The translations under genes and the position numbers were made by a program. From CAYRHN01 sp964424115 (GTDB lineage Bacteria; Chloroflexota; Anaerolineae; Anaerolineales; Anaerolineaceae): DNA of 64,000 nt. Positions 57,991-64,000 of the stretch are shown piece after piece. Position 1 is the first letter of the stretch; each line of letters begins with the position of its first letter. Below the pieces are notes generated by a model. It searched no databases and was not told where the DNA came from. It saw only the letters and a program-made list of their open reading frames with translations. The DNA is taken from assembly GCA_964424115.1 (NCBI GenBank), contig CAYRHN010000006.1, positions 62,001-126,000 of the forward strand, read 5' to 3'.

Positions 57991-59220
57991 ATGAGAAAAG
58001 ACCTGGATGAATTGATGCGCAAGAACGGGATCGATGCGATCCTGATCACCGGACCGGCCCAGCACAACCCGGCCATGTATTACCTGACCGGCGGGGGGCA
58101 TATCACGCAGGCGGATCTGATCAAGAAGGCCGGCTTGCCGGCGCTGCTCTTTCACGGCATGATGGAGCGCGACGAGGCGGCCAAGACCGGGTTGAAGACG
58201 CGCAGCTATAACGAGTATCCAATGGGCGCGCTGCTTAAAGAGGCAGGCGGCGATGCCTTTATCGCCGGGGTGCTGCGCTACCAGCGCATGTTCCAGGATG
58301 CCGGGGTGACCCGCGGGCGGGTGGCGCTCTTTGGCCAGACCGAGCTCGGCAAGGGCTATTCCACCATCCACGCCCTCCAGCAGCTCCTGCCGGAGCTGAC
58401 CTTTGACGGCCACCTGCAGGAGGATGTGCTGCTGGCGGCAATGGCCACCAAGGACCGTCCCGAGCTGGATCGCATCCGCCACATGGGCAAGGTCACCACC
58501 GAGGTGGTGGGGCGCACGGCCGAATTCCTCAGCCATTCGCCGGTGCACGGCAAGAAGCTGTCCACCCGCGAAGGCGATCCGCTGACGATCGGCAAGGTCA
58601 AGGGGCTGATCAACCTGTGGCTGGCCGAACTGGGCGCCGAGAACCCGGAGGGGACGATCTTCGCCCTCGGGCGGGATGCCGGGGTGCCGCACTCCACCGG
58701 CACCGACGGGGACGTGCTGACCCTGGGGCAGACGATCGTCTTCGACATCTTCCCCTGCGAGGCCGGCGGCGGTTATTATTACGATTTCACCCGCACCTGG
58801 TGCCTGGGGCACGCCCCCGACGCGGCGCTCAAGCTGTATGAGGAGGTGCTGGCGGTCTATCACGACGTGGTCAGCCACCTGTACAAGAATATGCCCTTCT
58901 CTGAAGCGCAGCGCTACACCTGTGAGCTGTTTGAGTTGCTGGGACACCCGACTGTGCTGAGCACTCCCGCCACCGAATCGGGGTATATCCACTCGGTGGG
59001 GCACGGCCTGGGCCTGCACGTGCACGAGCGGCCCTTCTCCGGCTCCACCTCCAAGGATTTCCTCACCCCGGGCAGCGTCTTCACCATCGAGCCGGGGCTG
59101 TATTATCCCGAGCGCGGGATGGGCGTGCGCCTGGAGGATACCTATTACGTTTCGCCGGATGATGTGATGGTCAAACTGGCCGAGTATCCGATGGATCTGG
59201 TCATCCCGATGAAGCATTAA
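57991..59220 (+). CDS. M24-family aminopeptidase (Xaa-Pro type)
   Basis: A protein of 409 residues. The C-terminal pita-bread domain has metal ligands in F-D-I-F-P-C-E, Y-Y-Y-D-F-T-R-T-W, H-S-V-G-H-G-L-G-L-H, T-I-E-P-G-L-Y-Y and V-R-L-E-D-T-Y-Y. The N-terminal creatinase-like domain includes Y-Y-L-T-G-G-G-H. It probably removes residues from X-Pro peptides. ATG at 57991 is favoured by AAGGAG 8 nt upstream; a GTG at 57982 overlaps that site. Confidence 0.9.
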   Translation: MRKDLDELMRKNGIDAILITGPAQHNPAMYYLTGGGHITQADLIKKAGLPALLFHGMMERDEAAKTGLKTRSYNEYPMGALLKEAGGDAFIAGVLRYQRMFQDAGVTRGRVALFGQTELGKGYSTIHALQQLLPELTFDGHLQEDVLLAAMATKDRPELDRIRHMGKVTTEVVGRTAEFLSHSPVHGKKLSTREGDPLTIGKVKGLINLWLAELGAENPEGTIFALGRDAGVPHSTGTDGDVLTLGQTIVFDIFPCEAGGGYYYDFTRTWCLGHAPDAALKLYEEVLAVYHDVVSHLYKNMPFSEAQRYTCELFELLGHPTVLSTPATESGYIHSVGHGLGLHVHERPFSGSTSKDFLTPGSVFTIEPGLYYPERGMGVRLEDTYYVSPDDVMVKLAEYPMDLVIPMKH

Positions 59221-59223
59221 CCG

Positions 59224-59321
59224 CGGAAAGTAATTAACCACAGATAAACGCGGATAAACACAGGTAAAAGCGGATGAACCAACGGATAAAGAATATTTAT
59301 CCGCGGATAAACGGGTATAAT
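59224..59321. repeat. GCGGATAAAC repeats and promoter of tsaD
   Basis: Units such as ACGCGGATAAACAC and complementary TTATCCGCGG fill 59230-59310. A TATAAT at 59316-59321 is the probable -10 for tsaD, giving a short leader with GAGG before the ATG at 59341. Confidence 0.6.
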
Positions 59322-59340
59322 ATCCTCACATGAGGCCGCA

Positions 59341-60369
59341 ATGAATTTGCCTTCCGCCCGCATCCTTGGAATTGAATCCTCCTGTGACGAGACCGCCGCT
59401 GCGGTGATCGAGAACGGCCGCGCGCTGCTCTCCAACGTGGTGGCCACGCAGATCGACCTGCACGCCAAATTCGGCGGGGTTTTCCCCGAAGTGGCCTCGC
59501 GCCAGCATATCCGCACTATCTACGCGGTGGTGGATGAAGCCCTGCAGCGGGCCCACCTGACCCTGGAGAATATCGATGCGCTGGCGGTGACCCGCGGACC
59601 CGGCCTGGCCGGGTCGCTGGTGGTGGGGATGAACCTGGCCAAGGGCGTGGCGCTGGCCACCGGATTGCCGTTGGTGGGGGTAAACCACCTGGAGGGGCAC
59701 ATCTATTCCTCGTGGGTCTATCCGGCCGATACGCCCAACCCCCCGGAAGCGCCGCATTTCCCGTTGATGGTGCTGCTGGTCTCCGGCGGGCATACCGAAT
59801 TGAACCTGGTCACCGACCACCTGAAGTACAAACGCCTGGGCAGCACGCTGGACGACGCGGCGGGCGAGGCCTTTGACAAGGTGGCGCGCCTGATCGGCCT
59901 GCCCTACCCCGGCGGGCCGTCGATCCAGCAGGCCGCCGAACAGGGTAACCCGAAGGCCTTCAACTTCCCGCGCGCCCGGCTGGAAGGCACCTGGGATTTC
60001 TCCTTCAGCGGCCTGAAGACGGCCGTGCTGCGCACGGTGCGCACGCTGGAAGAGCAGGGCAAGGCCCTGCCGGTGGCAGATCTGGCGGCCAGTTTCCAGG
60101 CATCCGTGGTGGATGTGCTGCTGACCAAGACCCTCCAGGCCGCGCAGATCTTCAAGGTGCAGGAGATCGTGGTGGCGGGCGGCGTTTCGGCTAATTCCGC
60201 CCTGCGGGACGCTTTTGTGAACCAGAAATATTTCCCGGTGCATATCCCCAAGCTGTACCTGTGCACCGATAATGCGGCGATGATCGCTGCCGCGGGTTAT
60301 TTCCGTTTTGCCTACGGACAGCGCGACCCGCTTGACCTGGACGTGCTGCCCACCTGGCCACTGTCGTAA
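59341..60369 (+). CDS. tsaD: tRNA N6-threonylcarbamoyladenosine synthase subunit TsaD
   Basis: A 342-residue ASKHA-fold enzyme that transfers threonylcarbamoyl to A37 of ANN-decoding tRNAs. The start L-G-I-E-S-S-C-D-E-T-A, metal ligands His116/His120 in V-N-H-L-E-G-H and the conserved P-G-G-P-x-I and G-G-V-S-A-N motifs are all present. Normal length for bacterial TsaD. Confidence 0.97.
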   Translation: MNLPSARILGIESSCDETAAAVIENGRALLSNVVATQIDLHAKFGGVFPEVASRQHIRTIYAVVDEALQRAHLTLENIDALAVTRGPGLAGSLVVGMNLAKGVALATGLPLVGVNHLEGHIYSSWVYPADTPNPPEAPHFPLMVLLVSGGHTELNLVTDHLKYKRLGSTLDDAAGEAFDKVARLIGLPYPGGPSIQQAAEQGNPKAFNFPRARLEGTWDFSFSGLKTAVLRTVRTLEEQGKALPVADLAASFQASVVDVLLTKTLQAAQIFKVQEIVVAGGVSANSALRDAFVNQKYFPVHIPKLYLCTDNAAMIAAAGYFRFAYGQRDPLDLDVLPTWPLS

Positions 60370-60378
60370 AGTATTTTT

Positions 60379-60449
60379 AACACGGATGAACGCGGATTTT
60401 CAACAAGTCCTGATCCGTGAGCATCTGTCCAATCCGTGTGATCCGTGTT
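60379..60449. repeat. ACGGAT-family hairpin
   Basis: AACACGGAT (60379-60387) pairs with ATCCGTGTT (60441-60449), with further ACGCGGAT and AATCCGTG units between. It lies between tsaD and the sigma factor gene. Confidence 0.6.
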
Positions 60450-60489
60450 GTGATCTTTTTCGTAACTTTTTCACAGGAAGCGCATCTAA

Positions 60490-61092
60490 ATGAGTGAAGA
60501 AACCTTTTCCTTGCAGGCGCTGCGCTCCGGCGACCGGGCCGAATTTGCCCGGCTGGTGGAGCAGCTCTCCCCGGCGGTCTACCGCCTGGCGCTGCGCATC
60601 ACCGGCGAGGAGCAGGATGCCGAGGATGTGCTGCAAGAGACCTTCCTGAAGGTGCTGCGCGCCCTGCCGGACTTCGAAGGACGCTCCAGCCTGTCCACCT
60701 GGGTGCACCGCATCGCAGTCAACGAAGCCCTGATGCACCTGCGCCGCCGCAAGCCGGAGGCGCTGCCGGTGGACAGCGGCGAGGATGACGCGGGCGAGGA
60801 AGCGGACGAAGGTCCGCTGCCGGTGCAGTTGATGGATTGGTGCTGCCTGCCGGAGAAGGAATTGCTCACGGCGGAATCGCGCGAACGGCTGGAAGCCGCC
60901 ATTCGGCGCCTCTCCCCGGCTTTGCGTTCGGTCTTCCAAATGCGCGACGTGGAAGGCATGTCGATCGAAGAGACCGCCCGGACGCTGGGGATCGGCGAGA
61001 GCGCGGTCAAGGTGCGCTTGATGCGCGCCCGGCTGCGCCTGCGCGAGGAATTGAGCGGCTATTTTGCCGGTCAGATGGAAAGGCTGCGATGA
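60490..61092 (+). CDS. ECF-type RNA polymerase sigma factor
   Basis: A 200-residue sigma-70-family factor of the RpoE-like group. Region 2 has A-E-D-V-L-Q-E-T-F-L-K-V and S-T-W-V-H-R-I-A-V-N; region 4 has M-S-I-E-E-T-A-R-T-L-G-I-G-E-S-A-V-K-V. An acidic insertion (about 95-112) separates them. It directs RNA polymerase to stress or envelope promoters. It overlaps the anti-sigma gene (ATGATG over the TGA). Confidence 0.95.
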   Translation: MSEETFSLQALRSGDRAEFARLVEQLSPAVYRLALRITGEEQDAEDVLQETFLKVLRALPDFEGRSSLSTWVHRIAVNEALMHLRRRKPEALPVDSGEDDAGEEADEGPLPVQLMDWCCLPEKELLTAESRERLEAAIRRLSPALRSVFQMRDVEGMSIEETARTLGIGESAVKVRLMRARLRLREELSGYFAGQMERLR

Positions 61093-61355
61093 TGACGGAA
61101 CATACGTCTTGCAAGGACTTAATTGAAGTGGTGATGGATTACCTGGACGGCGAACTGGGGGCCGAGGAGCTGGACGAACTGGAGGAGCACCTGGAGACTT
61201 GCAGCAACTGCGCCACGCTGGTCGGCACGCTGCGCAAGACCATCCAGCTCTCGCGCCAGGCAGCCGAGGGCAGCGAACTGCCCGCGGATGTGCGCCGCCG
61301 GTTGTTCGAGAGCCTGGAGATGGGGGAATATTGTGATGGAGAGAGCGACGCTTAA
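61089..61355 (+). CDS. Zinc-finger anti-sigma factor
   Basis: An 88-residue zf-HC2 protein: D-Y-L-D-G-E-L and H-L-E-T-C-S-N-C (His34, Cys38, Cys41) form the zinc-binding ZAS motif. There is no transmembrane segment, so it is a soluble ZAS-type anti-sigma, probably redox- or metal-responsive. It binds the sigma factor encoded upstream, with which it overlaps by 4 bp. Confidence 0.9.
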   Translation: MMTEHTSCKDLIEVVMDYLDGELGAEELDELEEHLETCSNCATLVGTLRKTIQLSRQAAEGSELPADVRRRLFESLEMGEYCDGESDA

Positions 61356-61393
61356 TCCTGGCAATCCCGAAGGGCAGGAAGGGGAGGCTTTTT

Positions 61394-61966
61394 ATGGTGC
61401 AATTGGATCCGCTTGTTATAATCTTGATCGCGGCCGGGCTGTTGGCGCTGGCCGTGATCGTCTTTAACCGCGTGCGCAAGGACTACCGCGAACTGGGGCG
61501 CCTGTCCCCGCTGGTTTCCTGGATCCAGTTGGGCTTCTTTGTCGCTTACGCCTGCTCGTCCTATCTGTTCCTGGATTCCAGGTTGGATGCTGTAAGCGCA
61601 ACGGGCTGGCTTTTGGGCGCGGCGATCCTCCTGCTGGCGGTTGGTTTTGTGCTGGTGTTGTTCACCATGCCGATCCTGGGGCAGCGCTCCTTCGGACACG
61701 AGGTGGGCAGGCTGAATACGGACGGCCTGTACCGCTACAGCCGCAATCCGCAGTTGGTGGGCGGGTTCCTGTTCATGTTGGGCTATGCGCTGTTATGGCC
61801 TGCCTGGCAGGGGCTGCTGTTCGTCGGGTTGTGGCTGCCGGTCAGCTGGCTGATGGTGCGCGGGGAGGAGGAGCACCTGCAAAAGGTGTTCGGCGAGGAT
61901 TACCGGGAATACTGCCGCAGGACGCCGCGCTTTGTGGGGATCCCCGATCTGCGCCGCGGTAAATAG
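61394..61966 (+). CDS. Membrane methyltransferase, ICMT/PEMT-like
   Basis: A 190-residue membrane protein with about five transmembrane helices. The C-terminal G-L-Y-R-Y-S-R-N-P-Q-L-V-G and G-E-E-E-H-L-Q-K-V-F-G-E-D-Y-R-E-Y match isoprenylcysteine carboxyl methyltransferase-like enzymes, which use SAM and methylate lipids or lipidated thiols. AAGGGGAGG precedes the ATG. It lies 38 bp after the anti-sigma gene and may belong to that operon. Confidence 0.82.
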   Translation: MVQLDPLVIILIAAGLLALAVIVFNRVRKDYRELGRLSPLVSWIQLGFFVAYACSSYLFLDSRLDAVSATGWLLGAAILLLAVGFVLVLFTMPILGQRSFGHEVGRLNTDGLYRYSRNPQLVGGFLFMLGYALLWPAWQGLLFVGLWLPVSWLMVRGEEEHLQKVFGEDYREYCRRTPRFVGIPDLRRGK

Positions 61967-62096
61967 CAGAGCTGCCAGGGGGAAGGGGATCTTTCCCATT
62001 CCTTTATATATCTTTGCGGCTTAGCGTCTTGGCGGTATAAAATGATGTCTGGTATGGATTCGACCCCGAGGAATCTGGGATCCACGGATTTATTGG

Positions 62097-62281
62097 GTAG
62101 GGGTCGAAGATGCCCGCAGGGTGCGGGACGCCCTGTTGGATTACAAGGGAATGCTTTAACGAAGTCCCGCCCGCTGCCCTGCAAATGCGCCGGTGTACCT
62201 CGCGGGCGGCCCTACGAAGATCATTTTCGCGTAGGTCTCGATTTGGAGAGATTTCTTGAATTTACATCTGGCGGAAATCTA
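62097..62281 (+). repeat. Dispersed intergenic repeat, copy B
   Basis: Homologous to 8500-8705, sharing GCGGGACGCC, AAGGGAATGCTTTAACGAAG and a GAGAGATTTCTTGAATT tail. The 61967-62278 gap contains only this element and short ribosome-binding-like or degenerate sequence; no gene is supported. Confidence 0.7.
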
Positions 62282-62866
62282 AAGGGTATACCGCATGACC
62301 AGCTGGGTGCCCTCGGCGGCCTGGCCGACCTCCACGAAACCCGCCGCGCGGAAGACATCCGCGATGCCCATGTAGCCGTGGAAGCGGTGCAGCTGTTTGC
62401 CCTCCAGCAGGGGGTGGTGCATGTTGGTCGGGTAGCCTTCGATGATCTTTGCGCCGTGTTCCTTCGCATAGGCGACTGCTCCGCGCAGCAGGGCCGCCAT
62501 CACGCTCTGGCGGCGGAATTTCTTGTGAACGAAGAAGCACACCACCGACCAGACCGGCTGGTCGTCCAGGCGTTTGAAGTTGCGCGAGCGCTCCAGGCCC
62601 AGGTAATGCTCGCGCGGGGCGATCGAGCACCAGCCGACCGGCTGCCCGTCGGCGTAGGCCAGCATCCCGGGGGCGAGCGGCTTTTCGGTGAGGGCTTTCA
62701 GCGCGGCTTTGGCGCCTTCGCCGTTGATCTTGTTGAATTCGGCATTGGGCAGACGCCAGAACATGCACCAGCAGCCGGAATAGGCGCCGCGCGGGCCGAA
62801 GAGGGCCTCCAGGTCGGCCCAACGGTCAGCAGTGGCAGGGTGGATTTGAAGATCGGTCATAGTCAC
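62279..62866 (-). CDS. GNAT-family N-acetyltransferase
   Basis: A 195-residue GNAT-type protein. It has G-P-R-G-A-Y-S-G-C-W-C-M-F-W-R, a pattern of a GNAT subgroup. A degenerate acetyl-CoA loop follows in F-V-H-K-K-F-R-R-Q-S-V-M-A-A-L, where the usual Gly of R-x-x-G-x-G/A is absent. The altered loop may weaken CoA binding or mark a subfamily with a different role. The substrate is unknown. AGGAGGTGAC precedes the ATG. Confidence 0.8.
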   Translation of the reverse strand: MTMTDLQIHPATADRWADLEALFGPRGAYSGCWCMFWRLPNAEFNKINGEGAKAALKALTEKPLAPGMLAYADGQPVGWCSIAPREHYLGLERSRNFKRLDDQPVWSVVCFFVHKKFRRQSVMAALLRGAVAYAKEHGAKIIEGYPTNMHHPLLEGKQLHRFHGYMGIADVFRAAGFVEVGQAAEGTQLVMRYTL

Positions 62867-63076
62867 CTCCTCAGGGGGATCTCAGGTGGGGAATGATTTG
62901 ATTATAAAACATGTCTGGCGCAGAATTTTAAATTCCGACCAATCCTGGCGCAGGGGCGCCACGTCATGGTGAATTGGCGCGTATTGCCGCAGCAGAGTGG
63001 CGCCCGCCAGAATGATCGCGGGCTGGTCAGCCTATAATGCAACATGGCGTCCCGCCCCTACGAGTATCTTCGACCG

Positions 63077-63682
63077 CTACAGCCACGCCGCCCATTCCAG
63101 CCCCTCCGGGTGGAGTTCGCAGACCAGGCAATCACTATATTTGAACCCGCCGTGCGCTTTCAAGGTAGCCGGGTCGAAATTGCGCACCACCAGCGGCAGC
63201 ATCAGCGTGTATATTCCACCGTGCGAGAGGCAAAGCAGGCGCTCGTCCGATTCGCCGAAGCGGGCGATCAGTCCCCGGATGAAGGGCAGGAAGCGATCCT
63301 CAATATCGTGGAAGCTCTCGCCGCCCGGCGTGCGCTGGTTGCGGCGCCTGCCTTCCGGCCAGTCGTCGAAGAAGGCCTTCCAGGTTTGCCAGGTCTTCTC
63401 GTCGCCGCGCCCTTCCAGGCGGCCCATGTCGTATTCGCGCAGCGCCTCGGTGACATCGTAGTCCACCCCCAGGCGGAAGGCGAGAATGGCGGTGGTCTCC
63501 AACGCGCGCAAGACGGGGCTGGTGTAGATATGCGTCAATCCCTGCCCGGCCAGCCGGTCCGCCAGCGCGGCAGCCTGGGCGCGGCCTTGTTCGGTCAGTG
63601 GATGCTTCAGGCCGCGGTTGGAGATCTGGTGGATCAGGTTGGCGCGGCTTTCGCCGTGGCGGGCAAAGTATAGGCGCAGCAT
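63077..63682 (-). CDS. Histidine phosphatase family protein
   Basis: A 201-residue phosphoglycerate-mutase-like protein. The catalytic R-H-G motif (F-A-R-H-G-E-S) is at residues 8-10, and a second His lies in L-L-C-L-S-H-G-G. It hydrolyses phosphate esters of unknown identity. It starts 4 nt after the stop of the partial gene at the window edge, so they form an operon. Confidence 0.9.
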   Translation of the reverse strand: MLRLYFARHGESRANLIHQISNRGLKHPLTEQGRAQAAALADRLAGQGLTHIYTSPVLRALETTAILAFRLGVDYDVTEALREYDMGRLEGRGDEKTWQTWKAFFDDWPEGRRRNQRTPGGESFHDIEDRFLPFIRGLIARFGESDERLLCLSHGGIYTLMLPLVVRNFDPATLKAHGGFKYSDCLVCELHPEGLEWAAWL

Positions 63683-63686
63683 GGGG

Positions 63687-64000
63687 TTATTTGATATCCT
63701 TTTGATCGGGCATGGTGGTCCAGGTGGGGCTGAGGTTGGGGAATTCCCCGCCGGGGATGGGCTCCCAGGCGCCGTTCACCAGCTGGAGCGAGGCGTTGAA
63801 ATCCACGTTGGTCAGGAAGATCTCGGACGGTCTTTCGTTCCAGTACTTCAAGCTGACCCGGCCAACGAACTCGTAGGTTTGCGCCGCACGCGGATCGATC
63901 GGCCGGCAGGTGATGCCGCATTCATTGCCGCGGCAATCCACGCCCTCGATCCGGATGTGGTCGTTGGAGGTGATGCCGTTGTTGTAGGCGGTGGGTGGGT
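63687..64000 (-). CDS. Partial CDS, C-terminal part of an unknown protein
   Basis: The frame runs in from beyond the window and covers 104 residues of the C-terminus. It includes I-E-G-V-D-C-R-G-N-E-C-G-I-T-C-R-P-I-D and an E-F-V-G-R-V-S-L-K-Y strand, ending M-P-D-Q-K-D-I-K. Three close Cys suggest disulfide or metal binding, and the beta-rich pattern suggests an exported domain. No family was recognised. Confidence 0.55.
   Translation of the reverse strand, partial: PPTAYNNGITSNDHIRIEGVDCRGNECGITCRPIDPRAAQTYEFVGRVSLKYWNERPSEIFLTNVDFNASLQLVNGAWEPIPGGEFPNLSPTWTTMPDQKDIK

Overview
The window is about 64 kb of mostly GC-rich bacterial chromosome with densely packed genes. The organism is most likely a member of the Chloroflexota, probably class Anaerolineae. 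This is inferred from the combination of a CSLREA/beta-helix giant surface protein, Thr-Pro-Asn-repeat wall proteins with sortases, bi-domain sugar oxidoreductases, DUF711, large DHH-CBS-tRNA nucleotidyltransferase fusions, and intergenic ACGGAT-type repeats. No rRNA, tRNA, CRISPR array, transposase or prophage was recognised.

Layout. 1-3.6 kb: a visibly AT-richer minus-strand operon of P-loop ATPases (a membrane-anchored one, one ending in an OmpR-like winged helix, and the start of a third). 3.7-9.5 kb: small housekeeping genes and a MarR module. The MarR gene, a DUF362 gene and a distant tocopherol-cyclase-like gene are tied together by two copies of the same palindromic operator. 9.5-21.3 kb: cell-surface region with an NHL lipoprotein, a GNAT/DUF6916/triple tail-collar cluster, a 2536-residue repeat protein ending in its own sortase domain, and a Tat-exported partner. 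21.5-27.2 kb: feoA-feoB-feoC facing a DtxR-type regulator that is translationally coupled to a GH36 alpha-galactosidase. 27.2-34.9 kb: a five-gene polysaccharide/two-component operon with overlapping or nearly abutting genes. 35-38.8 kb: MazG-like gene, a structured small transcription unit, then a macro-domain/TrmH/DUF711/methyltransferase operon. 39-44.2 kb: NarL/NarX-type two-component system, a TIM-barrel epimerase and an MFS sugar transporter. 44.3-46.8 kb: sortase and its likely substrate, with a consensus promoter and a structured leader. 46.9-52.4 kb: a nucleotidyltransferase-fold protein, a RelE/HTH toxin-antitoxin pair, the DHH-CBS-tRNA nucleotidyltransferase and a phosphoribosyltransferase. 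52.8-61.9 kb: HEAT-repeat protein, HtrA lipoprotein protease, SelA, an M24 peptidase, TsaD, and an ECF sigma/anti-sigma pair with a membrane methyltransferase. 62.3-64 kb: GNAT, histidine phosphatase and a partial gene.

Themes. Several genes begin exactly 6 nt after a TATAAT-like hexamer with no ribosome-binding site, which points to leaderless transcription. Surface display is a strong theme: two sortase domains and two IPxTG-like motifs. The least explained parts are the ATPase operon at the left edge, the giant protein-sortase fusion, the shared MarR operator, and two structured RNA candidates (35.3-35.5 kb and 46.6-46.7 kb). Functions are inferred from motifs read by eye; no database search was run.
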